From assembly GCA_945905765.1 (NCBI GenBank), contig CAMDPZ010000010.1:1-44493 (forward strand): a stretch of DNA of 44,493 bases. Direction: 5' to 3'. Position 1 is the first letter of the stretch. The number at the start of each line of letters is the position of its first letter. Positions 24,458 to 32,555 of the stretch are shown piece after piece. The translations under genes were made by a program, and so were the position numbers. The notes beneath the pieces were generated by a model. That model was not told the origin of the DNA. It worked only from the letters and a program-made list of their open reading frames with translations, and searched no databases. The DNA comes from Nitrospira lenta. Lineage in GTDB: Bacteria > Nitrospirota > Nitrospiria > Nitrospirales > Nitrospiraceae.

Positions 24458-25654
24458 ATGATTACAGCCCTCCACCAGCGCGTGAACGAAATTCAGCAGG
24501 CCCTTCGCGAGACCGACATCGACGGCTGGCTCTTCTACGATTTTCGCGGGAGCGACCCCCTTGCCTATCGCATCCTTCAGCTCGACCCGACGCTCCATGT
24601 GACGAGACGCTGGTACTACTGGATTCCGGCGCAGGGCACTCCGGTCAAATTACTGCACCGCATCGAGCCCCATGTGCTGGATCCATTGCCGGGACAGGCC
24701 GACTGCTACGTGTCGTGGGAACAGCAGCGGCAAATCCTGGCCCGCCTGTTGGCCGGCAGCCCCCGCGTCGCCATGCAATATTCTCCGCTGAACGCAGTCC
24801 CCTATGTGTCGCGGGTGGATGCCGGCACCATTGAGTTGATCCGAAGCTACGGCGCCGAGGTGGTCAGTTCTGCGGACCTGATTCAGATATTTGAGGCGCG
24901 CTGGACAGACCGGCAGCTCGAGTCGCACCAGTTTGCCGCGGCCGCGCTCCGGCGCATCGTCGACGAAACGTTCAGCCATGTGCATGAAGCCATCGCGCAA
25001 GGCCGAAGTCTCACCGAATATGATGTGCAACAGTTTATTCTGGCTCGTATCGGCGATGCCGGCATGACCACGTCGAGTGCGCCGATTGCCGCCATCAATG
25101 CCCATAGCGCCGACCCCCATTATGGCCCGACGAAGGCCGGATCGGCCGACGTGACCCGCGACTCATTGCTCTTGATCGATCTCTGGGCCAAACGAGCGGA
25201 GACCGATGCGGTCTACGCCGATATCACCTGGACCGGCTATGTCGGGCAAACTGTGCCGGCAAAACAACGCGCGATCTTCGACTTGGTCCGGCAAGGCCGG
25301 GACGCGGCCCTGAACTTTGCCAAAACAGAAACAGCGGCAGGCCGCCGCCCCTTCGGCTGGGAAGTCGACCAGGCCTGCAGGCAGGTCATCCAACAGGGTG
25401 GCTATGGCGACCAGTTCGTCCATCGCACGGGCCATTCAATCGGCGAAGAGGTCCATGGCAACGGCGCTAACATTGACAGTCTGGAGACGCAGGACACCCG
25501 CCGCCTGATGCCGAGAACCTGCTTTTCAATCGAGCCTGGGATCTACTTGCCTGGCGAGTTCGGGATCAGAAGCGAACTGGATGTGTACCTCGCGGACCGG
25601 GAAGCTCTGGTCTTTGGCTTGCCATTGCAAAGCGAAATCGTCTCCATTTTCTAG
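24458..25654 (+). CDS. M24-family metallopeptidase (Xaa-Pro peptidase-like)
   Basis: 398 aa. The C-terminal pita-bread domain (from about 155) carries the five metal ligands of M24 enzymes: D241 in LLIDLWAK, D255 in VYADITWTG, H326 in HRTGHSIGEEVHG, E359 in SIEPGIYLPG and E373 in IRSELDVYL. The N-terminal domain (1-140) is of the creatinase/prolidase type. It probably cleaves Xaa-Pro peptides in the cytoplasm; no signal peptide. The ATG at 24458 is preferred over that at 24449 because the latter lies inside the -10 box. Confidence 0.9.
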   Translation: MITALHQRVNEIQQALRETDIDGWLFYDFRGSDPLAYRILQLDPTLHVTRRWYYWIPAQGTPVKLLHRIEPHVLDPLPGQADCYVSWEQQRQILARLLAGSPRVAMQYSPLNAVPYVSRVDAGTIELIRSYGAEVVSSADLIQIFEARWTDRQLESHQFAAAALRRIVDETFSHVHEAIAQGRSLTEYDVQQFILARIGDAGMTTSSAPIAAINAHSADPHYGPTKAGSADVTRDSLLLIDLWAKRAETDAVYADITWTGYVGQTVPAKQRAIFDLVRQGRDAALNFAKTETAAGRRPFGWEVDQACRQVIQQGGYGDQFVHRTGHSIGEEVHGNGANIDSLETQDTRRLMPRTCFSIEPGIYLPGEFGIRSELDVYLADREALVFGLPLQSEIVSIF

Positions 25655-25668
25655 CCCCTGGCCATTCC

Positions 25669-25696
25669 TTGACAGTGCCTCCTACTGGCCTATACA
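25669..25696 (+). promoter_or_regulatory. sigma-70 promoter of tatA
   Basis: Perfect -35 TTGACA (25669-25674), 16-nt spacer, -10 TATACA (25691-25696). The leader before the tatA ATG would be about 60 nt. Confidence 0.65.
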
Positions 25697-25762
25697 GTTG
25701 ATTCGGCTCTCAAAACAGCAGGGCCGCAGTCGACTTATCGAACTAAACAAAGGAACGACGCC

Positions 25763-26557
25763 ATGTTTGGTACCATGGGGATCTCAGAGCTCATCATTAT
25801 CCTGGTCATCGTCCTCATCATTTTCGGAGCAGGCAAGCTTCCGCAAATCGGTGAAGGGGTCGGCAAGGCGCTCAGAGGATTTAAAAAAGAAGTCAATGAA
25901 ATCCCCGCGCCGGAGGTCCTGCAAGCGGAAGCAACTGAGCCGGCTCCCATGCAAGTCCAAGCAACAGTCCAGGCTGCGCCAGCCACAACGGTACCGCAGC
26001 AGGGCCAGGCGCCCGCCTCGCTGAAACCCACCGCTCCTTATACGCCAGGCCCAGAACTGACCCCTGGAACCACCGCCGCCTTGATGCACAACATGGCGGC
26101 TCCGCCGCAGCCAGTTCGCGCGGCAACATCCACTACAGCGGCGCAGCGCCAGAGACCCCCGACAATGGAAGAGCGGGCGGCGGCTCCCTCACCGATGATG
26201 AAGGCGCAGTACCCGCCCCTGCCTCCAGGCGCCCAGGCCAAACCGGTAGCCAATCGTCCCTCCGCCATCGTGAATAAGGATGCCGTGGTCCGCGTACAGG
26301 CACAGCAGGCGGCGATGAAGGCGAAGGCCGCGCAGCCAGCCGGCGTCTCCCCTCAAGATATGCAGAGCTTGGGCGAGGGACTGGGCGATGCCTTACGGAC
26401 ATTCAAGCAAGCCGTCGCCGATGTTCGCAATTCGGTCGATCCTGAGATGCGCACGATCCAAGCTGAAATGGATTCCGCGCAGAAAGAGTTCCAGCAATCC
26501 CTCGAAGCAGCCAAAGAACTGCCCGCCCTGCATGAGGAGCCTCCGAAACAAGCGTGA
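25763..26557 (+). CDS. tatA: Sec-independent protein translocase TatA with long C-terminal extension
   Basis: 264 aa, about three times the usual TatA length. Residues 1-22 (MFGTMGISELIIILVIVLII) form the short membrane helix, FGAGKLP is the hinge, and IGEGVGKALRGFKKEV (29-44) is the amphipathic helix; together these are diagnostic of TatA/E. Residues 50-195 are a low-complexity Pro/Ala/Gln linker. At 203-218 the sequence LGEGLGDALRTFKQAV repeats the amphipathic-helix pattern, followed by an acidic coiled-coil-like helix to 255. TatA forms the pore for folded Tat substrates. The start has AAAGGA upstream. The next gene overlaps by 4 nt. No tatC is nearby. Confidence 0.9.
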   Translation: MFGTMGISELIIILVIVLIIFGAGKLPQIGEGVGKALRGFKKEVNEIPAPEVLQAEATEPAPMQVQATVQAAPATTVPQQGQAPASLKPTAPYTPGPELTPGTTAALMHNMAAPPQPVRAATSTTAAQRQRPPTMEERAAAPSPMMKAQYPPLPPGAQAKPVANRPSAIVNKDAVVRVQAQQAAMKAKAAQPAGVSPQDMQSLGEGLGDALRTFKQAVADVRNSVDPEMRTIQAEMDSAQKEFQQSLEAAKELPALHEEPPKQA

Positions 26558-27357
26558 GCTGGGGAAAGGGCTCCATCGGCCTGGCCAATGTCTGGTCCCT
26601 GTTCCGCCGCGCGACCTCCTCTCACACCATCGGATGGGCTGCCCTTGCACTGAGCCTCTCTCTCTCCGGCTGTCTCCAGGACTCTCCCTCTTCATCCAAA
26701 GCGCAGGCGCTCTCGCTGTTATTGAAACTGCTCCAGGATGAGCGGCCAGAGATGCGGCGAACGGCAGTGGAATCCCTCGGAAAAATCGGCGACCCTCAAG
26801 CCACCGACTCCATCCTTCCCCTCTCCCGTGACCCCTCCGCTCTCGTTCGCGAGGCAGCGATCACCGCGCTGGGACGATTGAAACCAGCAGCCACGGAAGC
26901 GGTCGTGCTCCTATTGGCGCAAGCGCTGGAGGATCCCGTCGAATCGGTCCGCCAGGCCGCGGTTGGGGCAATCGGTGAAATCGAACCGCGCTCCCAATTG
27001 CTGCAACCGATCGTCGCCTTACTGCCATCTTCGGATCCCAACATCAAAAAAGCCGCGGCGCGAGCCCTGATCCAAGTCGATTCAAGTCAATGGATTCCTG
27101 CGCTCATCGCCGCAGGCCATGATTCCGATGCGGAGGTCCGTCAGGGAATTGTGGCGGCGGTAGGGGAATGGGGAGGAAGCTCTGTCGCCCCTTGGCTCAG
27201 AGAATGTTTAGCGCAAGACCCCTCGCCCAGGGTGCGGGCAGAAGCAGCCTATCGCCTGAGAACATTCAGCGATTTCGAGACGAAGGCCGCGCTTGAAGCA
27301 GCGGGCGCGAAGGACGCAGACCGCGAGGTGCGGCGCTGGGCGAAACAAGGGCCTTAG
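26554..27357 (+). CDS. HEAT-repeat lipoprotein
   Basis: 267 aa from GTG at 26554, overlapping the tatA stop (GTGA). A lipoprotein signal is visible (TIGWAALALSLSLSGC, lipobox LSGC at about 36-39), with a rather long basic N-region. The mature part (45-267) is a series of HEAT-like helical repeats of 30-36 residues, with recurring ERPEMRRTAVESLGKIGD and SALVREAAITALGRL type motifs. Such proteins are scaffolds for protein contacts and no enzyme activity is suggested. Translational coupling to tatA suggests a related envelope role, but that is inference. It ends 4 nt inside the convergent PilZ gene. Confidence 0.85.
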   Translation: MSWGKGSIGLANVWSLFRRATSSHTIGWAALALSLSLSGCLQDSPSSSKAQALSLLLKLLQDERPEMRRTAVESLGKIGDPQATDSILPLSRDPSALVREAAITALGRLKPAATEAVVLLLAQALEDPVESVRQAAVGAIGEIEPRSQLLQPIVALLPSSDPNIKKAAARALIQVDSSQWIPALIAAGHDSDAEVRQGIVAAVGEWGGSSVAPWLRECLAQDPSPRVRAEAAYRLRTFSDFETKAALEAAGAKDADREVRRWAKQGP

Positions 27358-27872
27358 GCCGCCTTGCGGGAACGAGTCAACGCCTCAACGAGCTGAGCAA
27401 GCTCGCGGCGAGCCTGATCGTCGATCACGGTAAATTGAACACCCATCCCTGGAAAGAGCACATACCGCTCAGGCTTTCTGCGAGTCCAAACGACTTTCGC
27501 CTTGGCCTTGTGCTTCTCCATGGGACGGTCTGGCAGCGCAAACTCGATGGACAACTCGGTGCCATGATCCAGCGGGGCGCTGCTCTCAATAAACAGGCCG
27601 CCCGCGCCGATGCTACCGGTGACACTGTCGAACTGCTTGCCCTCCGGAGTCATATACCGGACCTTCACGGCAAGCGGCACTCTCGGATGCGAGCGCACCG
27701 AGGAAAATCTGGCGTCGTCGTCACGAACAAGAACCCGCTCAATGATATCGCCCCACGCGAGAGCCCCGAGCAGCTCTCCTGTCGCGCTATGAAGCGTGAG
27801 GACTTCCTCCTCGACATTCATCGCCAGAACTTTCCCCTCATGTCTTTCTGTCGTGGTGACAGGAAACTTCAT
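27354..27872 (-). CDS. PilZ-domain protein
   Basis: 172 aa. After an N-terminal segment of about 60 residues comes a PilZ domain with RSHPR (the RxxxR motif), SIGAGGLFIESSAPL and VVWTRRKPERYVLFPGMGVQ. The second c-di-GMP motif ([DN]xSxxG) is degenerate, with Thr in place of Asp/Asn. It resembles the PilZ subgroup common in deltaproteobacterial paralogues with GxGGLFIE. Regulation by c-di-GMP is possible but not assured. ATG at 27872 is chosen over a TTG 6 nt upstream. It is a close paralogue of the gene 54 nt upstream and probably co-transcribed. Convergent 4-nt overlap with the HEAT lipoprotein. Confidence 0.85.
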   Translation of the reverse strand: MKFPVTTTERHEGKVLAMNVEEEVLTLHSATGELLGALAWGDIIERVLVRDDDARFSSVRSHPRVPLAVKVRYMTPEGKQFDSVTGSIGAGGLFIESSAPLDHGTELSIEFALPDRPMEKHKAKAKVVWTRRKPERYVLFPGMGVQFTVIDDQARRELAQLVEALTRSRKAA

Positions 27873-27926
27873 ACTCAAATCCCTATTATGATATGCGAAA
27901 CGATTTGATCGCGGATGGATCTGCGG

Positions 27927-28445
27927 CTAGGCGGGCTGTGCGACGGTCTGGATGGATTTCACCAGTTCCAGCACGCGAGCGCGAATATCGGGGTTAATTT
28001 CGGTAAAACGTACCCCCATGCCTGGGCTAAACGTATATTGGTCGGCCTTGGGACAGACCCATGCGATCACGCCCTTGGCCGGCAACCATTCTGCAGGATT
28101 TTCTGGCAACGAAAATTCAAGCGCGAGCTTGGTGCCAACCGTGAGAGGGCTGTGGCTTTCTATAAAGAGCCCGCCTCCGCCGATGCCACCGGCGCGGCCT
28201 TCAAACCGGTGCCCCTCCGGAGTCTTGTATTTGACGCGAAACGTAAGCGCCACACGCGGCTCATTCCTGGGCTCCCGGCTCGTGGGGGGCTTACGATAGG
28301 CCAAAATCTGGTCGATGACGAAATCCCAGGACAAATTGCCCATAGGCTCGCCGTTGCTTCCCAGAAGCGTGATAACTTCCCGGGCTGCATCGAGGTCGAT
28401 GGCTTTGCCTTTATGCCGAAGACTTGAAGACACTGGATACTTCAC
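27927..28445 (-). CDS. PilZ-domain protein (paralogue)
   Basis: 172 aa from GTG at 28445, with GGAGG 5 nt upstream. Layout is identical to its neighbour: a 60-residue N-terminal part, then RNEPR (RxxxR), GIGGGGLFIESHSPL and VIAWVCPKADQYTFSPGMGV. The serine of the second c-di-GMP motif is replaced by Gly, so ligand binding is less certain than in the sister protein. The pair looks like a tandem duplication followed by divergence. It is first in its transcription unit, behind the promoter at 28476-28503. Confidence 0.85.
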   Translation of the reverse strand: MKYPVSSSLRHKGKAIDLDAAREVITLLGSNGEPMGNLSWDFVIDQILAYRKPPTSREPRNEPRVALTFRVKYKTPEGHRFEGRAGGIGGGGLFIESHSPLTVGTKLALEFSLPENPAEWLPAKGVIAWVCPKADQYTFSPGMGVRFTEINPDIRARVLELVKSIQTVAQPA

Positions 28446-28475
28446 ACGTCCTCCACGTTCAAGCGTGACAAAGCA

Positions 28476-28503
28476 AGTATAGCGCAGGATTCTATCTTGT
28501 CGA
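28476..28503 (-). promoter_or_regulatory. predicted promoter of the PilZ gene pair
   Basis: Minus strand: -35 TCGACA (28503-28498), 16-nt spacer, -10 TATACT (28481-28476), about 30 nt upstream of the GTG at 28445. Confidence 0.5.
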
Positions 28504-28584
28504 GGAAAAGCGCGAAATTAGGAGGCTGACACCGGCTGGAATAAAAAGAGGACGCGGGGCCAAGCCGATTCAAAAGGGGGCTCT

Positions 28585-28628
28585 ATAACAAAACAGCCAG
28601 GACAGGGGCACCCTGTACCTGGCTGTTT
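28585..28628 (-). terminator. rho-independent terminator of the tig-clpP-clpX operon
   Basis: The arms AAACAGCCAGG and CCTGGCTGTTT with inner ACAGGG/CCCTGT form a 17-bp stem with one bulged base and a 3-nt loop (28591-28628). On the minus strand it is followed by TTTTGTTAT. It begins about 54 nt after the clpX stop. Confidence 0.85.
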
Positions 28629-28681
28629 CTTAAATGAAAGAAGACGGAAGTACTAACTAAAACTCATTTACTTACAACGGC

Positions 28682-29947
28682 TTATGCCGTCTTTACATCC
28701 TTGTCCTGTTCGAAAATCCGAATAGGAGGATGCTTCCCAAGGATGGCATCCTCCGTAATAAGGACTTCCTTAATTAGCTTTTGCGACGGGGCGTCGTACA
28801 TCACGTCCAACATCACATCTTCCAGGATCGCGCGCAGGCCCCGAGCGCCTGTTTTCTGGATAAAGGCCTTCCGCGCGATCGCGCCCAACGCGCCTTCCGT
28901 AAACTTCAACTTCACTTTTTCGAATGAGAGCAGCTTCTCGTACTGCTTCGTCAGGGCGTTTTTCGGTTCGGTCAAAATACGGATAAGCGCTCGCTCATCC
29001 AGCTCATCCAACGTGGCCACAACCGGCAGCCGCCCGACGAATTCAGGAATCAACCCGTACTTGAGGAAGTCTTCCGGTTGAACCTTCGCGAACAGTTCGC
29101 CCAGCTTGATTTCGTTCTTCCCGCGAACTTCGGCGCCGAATCCCATCGACTTGCGGTTCAGCCGCTGTTCGATAATCTGCTCGAGCCCGACGAACGCGCC
29201 GCCGCAGATGAACAGAATGTTGCTCGTGTTGACCTGGATAAATTCCTGATGCGGATGTTTGCGCCCGCCCTGAGGCGGCACGTTGGCCACGGTGCCCTCG
29301 ATGAGCTTGAGCAGCGCCTGTTGCACCCCTTCACCAGACACATCGCGCGTGATGGAGGGGCTGTCGCTCTTGCGGCTGATCTTGTCGATTTCATCGATAT
29401 AGACGATGCCCCGCTCCGCCCGCTCGACATCGTAGTCCGCCGCTTGCAGAAGCTTGAGGATGATGTTTTCCACATCTTCGCCGACATACCCCGCTTCGGT
29501 CAGCGTGGTGGCATCGGCCAGCGTGAATGGAACATCCAGATACTTCGCGAGAGTCTGCGCCAGCAACGTCTTGCCTGTGCCCGTCGGCCCCAGCATGAGG
29601 ATGTTGCCCTTCTGGAGCTGCACCTCATCCGTGTCCTTGTCCTTGGACGAGATCCGCTTGTAGTGGTTATGCACGGCCACCGCGAGGATTCGCTTGGCCC
29701 GCTCCTGCCCCACGACGTATTGATCCAGGTGGTGCTTGATCTCCACCGGCTTTTTGAGCTTCGACGAAATCTCTTCTTTGGCTTCTTCCCAATCCTCGGC
29801 AATGATGTCGTTGCAGAGGTTGACGCATTCGTCACAGATGTAGACCGTAGGCCCGGCAATCAATTTGCGGACTTCGTCGCGGCTCTTTCCGCAGAACGAG
29901 CAGCGGAGATGTCGATCCATCTTATCCGGCTTATCCGGCTTAGCCAT
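28682..29947 (-). CDS. clpX: ATP-dependent Clp protease ATP-binding subunit ClpX
   Basis: 421 aa, normal length. ClpX is the AAA+ unfoldase that feeds substrates to ClpP. The N-terminal zinc-binding domain has C16, C19, C38 and C41 (CSFCGKS...CDECVNLC). Walker A is GPTGTGKT (120-127), Walker [11 protein letters not shown], followed by the sensor and pore-loop segments ([27 protein letters not shown]). The IGF-type ClpP-binding loop is represented by KSMGFGAEV. It lies 11 nt downstream of clpP. No odd features. Confidence 0.97.
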   Translation of the reverse strand: MAKPDKPDKMDRHLRCSFCGKSRDEVRKLIAGPTVYICDECVNLCNDIIAEDWEEAKEEISSKLKKPVEIKHHLDQYVVGQERAKRILAVAVHNHYKRISSKDKDTDEVQLQKGNILMLGPTGTGKTLLAQTLAKYLDVPFTLADATTLTEAGYVGEDVENIILKLLQAADYDVERAERGIVYIDEIDKISRKSDSPSITRDVSGEGVQQALLKLIEGTVANVPPQGGRKHPHQEFIQVNTSNILFICGGAFVGLEQIIEQRLNRKSMGFGAEVRGKNEIKLGELFAKVQPEDFLKYGLIPEFVGRLPVVATLDELDERALIRILTEPKNALTKQYEKLLSFEKVKLKFTEGALGAIARKAFIQKTGARGLRAILEDVMLDVMYDAPSQKLIKEVLITEDAILGKHPPIRIFEQDKDVKTA

Positions 29948-29958
29948 ACGTCCCCCTG

Positions 29959-30594
29959 TTACTTGTCCTTCGCCGCGTCTTTCCCTGCATCGCCACTGAC
30001 AGCCTTGAGGAGCTTCGGAGGCCTCGTGATGACTTCGTCGATGAGACCATACTGCTTGGCCTCTTCCGCCGACAGGAAGTAGTCCCGTTCCGTATCCTGA
30101 GCGATCTTCTCCAACGGCTGGCCCGTGTGCTTGGCCATGATCTCGTTGAGCCGCTCGCGGATTTTCAAAATCTCTCTGGCATGAATGTCGATTTCCGTGG
30201 CCTGTCCGGAAAACCCGCCCATGGGCTGGTGGATCATGACCCTGGCATTCGGCAGGGCGAATCGCTTGCCCTTGGTGCCGGCGGTGAGCAAGAAAGCTCC
30301 CATGCTGGCGGCCTGGCCCAGACAGATGGTGTTGATCGGGGGCTTCACATATTGCATCGTGTCGTAAATACCCAAACCTGCCGTAACGCTTCCTCCTGGC
30401 GAGTTGACGTAGAGATTGATGTCTTTCTCCGGATCTTCCGCTTCGAGGAACAACAGCTGGGCAATAATCAAGTTGGCGAACACGTCGTCGATTGGCGCAC
30501 CCAGGAAAATGATCCGGTCTTTGAGGAGCCGGGAATAGATGTCGTAGGCCCGCTCGCCTCGGTTCGTCGTTTCAATAACAATGGGAACCAGCAT
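29959..30594 (-). CDS. clpP: ATP-dependent Clp protease proteolytic subunit ClpP
   Basis: 211 aa. Serine protease core of the Clp complex, forming a tetradecameric barrel with ClpX. The catalytic triad is complete: S97 in [12 protein letters not shown]122 in MIHQPMGG and D171 in [11 protein letters not shown]. The N-terminus [20 protein letters not shown] is the usual axial-loop sequence. The ATG at 30594 follows a purine-rich GGAAAGGA stretch. It sits between tig and clpX, the conserved order. Confidence 0.97.
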   Translation of the reverse strand: MLVPIVIETTNRGERAYDIYSRLLKDRIIFLGAPIDDVFANLIIAQLLFLEAEDPEKDINLYVNSPGGSVTAGLGIYDTMQYVKPPINTICLGQAASMGAFLLTAGTKGKRFALPNARVMIHQPMGGFSGQATEIDIHAREILKIRERLNEIMAKHTGQPLEKIAQDTERDYFLSAEEAKQYGLIDEVITRPPKLLKAVSGDAGKDAAKDK

Positions 30595-30662
30595 GCACGT
30601 CGTTCCTTTCCGCTTACAGCCTGTTGACGCCGAGGTGCCGGAGGACCGGCACCGGTCGGTTC

Positions 30663-31973
30663 TTATCCCTGAATCACCGCATTGCGATACACGAAATCCA
30701 ACGCCTTGTCCGCCAGAATCCTGGCGCGCAATTCATCGATAGAATCCTGCCCGCCCGACTTAATCATCTTCACGAGATCGGCCGCCGGCATCTTGAGCTC
30801 CGACGCCAACCGCATGACTTCGGCGTTCAGGTCATCCTGCGTGACCGTCAGCCCTTCTTTCTCGGCAATCGCTTCCAAGATAAGGCCGAGCTTCACCCGG
30901 CGCGCGGCTTCGTCGCGATGTTCCTGACGAAGAGCCGTGAGCGCTTCCATGCTCAACGCATCCTCGCTGCCGCTCTTCTGTTGCTGTTGCTGCACGTGCT
31001 GGCGAATGATGGCTTCCAGCTCGCGCTCTACCAGGGTTTCCGGAAGATCGAAGTGGTGGGTCTCCACCAGCCGCTTGATGATCGTATCCTTGTAGGTATC
31101 TTCGATCTCTCGCTTCAGGGCCTGCTCCATCCCGCCCTGCAACTTGTCTTTGATTTCCTGGAGCGAGGTGTAGGGGCCGCAGTCTTTGGCGAACTCGTCG
31201 TCCAGCGCCGGCAGCTTCTTCTCTTTGACGGCCTTCAACGTCACGTTAAACACCACCGTTTTCCCTGCGACACGAGGATCGGGATGGCTGGCAGGATAGG
31301 GCTGGGAAATCTGGACGACGTCGCCCTCTTTCTTGCCCATGACCTGCGAATCGATCTGCACGCCCAATACGGACGCGTTCGATCCGACCTTATGGAGCTG
31401 CCCTTCCTTCTTCGTGCCGTCCAGCGGCGCCCCGTCGAGGGTGCCCTGCACGTCCAGCACGATATAGTCCCCCTCCGCGATGACGTGGCCGGCCGGAGCC
31501 GCTTCCAAACGGGCTTGCTGTTCGCGCAACACTTCGAGCCCACGAGCCAGCTGCTCCTCGGTCACGGTGCGCTTGTCCGGCTTGAGCGAGATAGGGCTCG
31601 GCGCCTTATAGTCCCGCAACTCGATGGTCGGCTTGATCTCGACAGTCGCGGTAAAGGTGAAGGGCTCGTCCTTCTTGATCTTGACTCGCTCCAGCGGAGG
31701 AATTTCGACGAGAACCGGCACAATCCCCGCTTGGCGAACGGCCTTATCATAATAGTCCGGCACGAGGTTCCGGATCACGTCTTCTTCCACGGATTTGGAA
31801 TAGCGTTTTTCCAGCAAGGCCTGGGGCGCCTTGCCCGGGCGAAACCCCGGGATGTTGACCTGGCGGTTCAACTCCACGTACGCACGGGCAAACCGTTGCG
31901 TGACCTCGTCGGCTGGCACCTCGATCTTGAGGGCGCGTTTCATCGGTCCTAATTCAGTCACTTCCATTTTCAT
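30663..31973 (-). CDS. tig: trigger factor (ribosome-associated chaperone, PPIase)
   Basis: 436 aa. The N-terminal ribosome-binding domain contains the signature [20 protein letters not shown] (about residue 44). A central FKBP-type PPIase domain follows (about 150-245), then a long helical chaperone domain. The frame is open upstream to 32081, into tRNA-Leu, but [20 protein letters not shown] at 31973 is the genuine family start. First protein gene of tig-clpP-clpX, 68 nt downstream of tRNA-Leu(UAG). Confidence 0.96.
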   Translation of the reverse strand: MKMEVTELGPMKRALKIEVPADEVTQRFARAYVELNRQVNIPGFRPGKAPQALLEKRYSKSVEEDVIRNLVPDYYDKAVRQAGIVPVLVEIPPLERVKIKKDEPFTFTATVEIKPTIELRDYKAPSPISLKPDKRTVTEEQLARGLEVLREQQARLEAAPAGHVIAEGDYIVLDVQGTLDGAPLDGTKKEGQLHKVGSNASVLGVQIDSQVMGKKEGDVVQISQPYPASHPDPRVAGKTVVFNVTLKAVKEKKLPALDDEFAKDCGPYTSLQEIKDKLQGGMEQALKREIEDTYKDTIIKRLVETHHFDLPETLVERELEAIIRQHVQQQQQKSGSEDALSMEALTALRQEHRDEAARRVKLGLILEAIAEKEGLTVTQDDLNAEVMRLASELKMPAADLVKMIKSGGQDSIDELRARILADKALDFVYRNAVIQG

Positions 31974-32041
31974 AGCTGGTACTACCCTTATCTTGTAAGA
32001 AGCCGCCAGGTGCCACTGCGCCGTCGCAGCCGTCCGTGGTT

Positions 32042-32124
32042 TGGTGCGAGCGGAGGGACTTGAACCCCCACGGTTACCCACGAGATCCTAAGTCTCGCGC
32101 GTCTGCCAGTTTCGCCACGCTCGC
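32042..32124 (-). tRNA. tRNA-Leu (anticodon UAG)
   Basis: Type II tRNA of 83 nt on the minus strand with encoded CCA. Acceptor GCGAGCG pairs with CGCTCGC, the anticodon stem is CGAGA/TCTCG around loop CTTAGGA (anticodon TAG), and the T-arm reads GGGGTTCAAGTCCCT. It lies ahead of tig and is probably processed from a tRNA-tig transcript. Confidence 0.95.
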
Positions 32125-32555
32125 ATGGTGGGGTTATGCTGAAGTCGCCTCCAGCATGATGAGCAACTAAGCGAAATAACTCAATAGCGTTCGTCTTTTG
32201 TACCGTTGGATGCCTCCTACTGTCAACCCATACTCCTGGGGGAGAGGACCCATGGTAAACAGGCCCTGAGTCGGCCCAAGAGCGGAGAACGATTGAATTT
32301 TGCAGGCTTTCGACCGAGCCCCATCAGGCCAACTACGCACGACTCCTGGCCCAAGTCAGTGATTGGTAGCACCCTCATCTTATGGGGGGTATAATACCGA
32401 CGAGGTTGCTCCATCGCCTCAAACCCTGCAAGCGTGACACAGTGACACGAGGTGAAGACGTGAGTCGTGGAACGAGCGGGGAATAGCACGAAACTCCCTC
32501 TCCTCCGCACATTCAATGGCTTCCCCTGAAGCCCTGTTCCGTAAGGAGGTGCACG
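32125..32555. other. 431-bp intergenic region
   Basis: Holds the divergent promoter of the tRNA-tig operon (32197-32226) and a perfect TATAAT on the plus strand at 32390-32395 without a good -35, a possible promoter for the HEAT-repeat gene at 32556. Around 32434-32468 there is a single GTGACA-rich stretch resembling one arm of the heptamer repeats. No gene could be supported. Confidence 0.5.
32197..32226 (-). promoter_or_regulatory. predicted promoter of tRNA-Leu(UAG)-tig-clpP-clpX
   Basis: Minus strand: perfect -35 TTGACA (32226-32221), 18-nt spacer, -10 TACAAA (32202-32197), about 65 nt before the tRNA. No comparable promoter was found between the tRNA and tig. Confidence 0.55.

Noticed and set aside
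32434-32468. GTGACA-rich stretch as a fifth heptamer repeat
   Set aside because: Only one arm is present, the 7-nt phase is poor and no complementary arm lies nearby.
32223-32516. 97-codon minus-strand frame in the 431-bp intergenic region
   Set aside because: It overlaps the -35 of the tRNA-tig promoter, has no ribosome-binding site and has an unconvincing composition.
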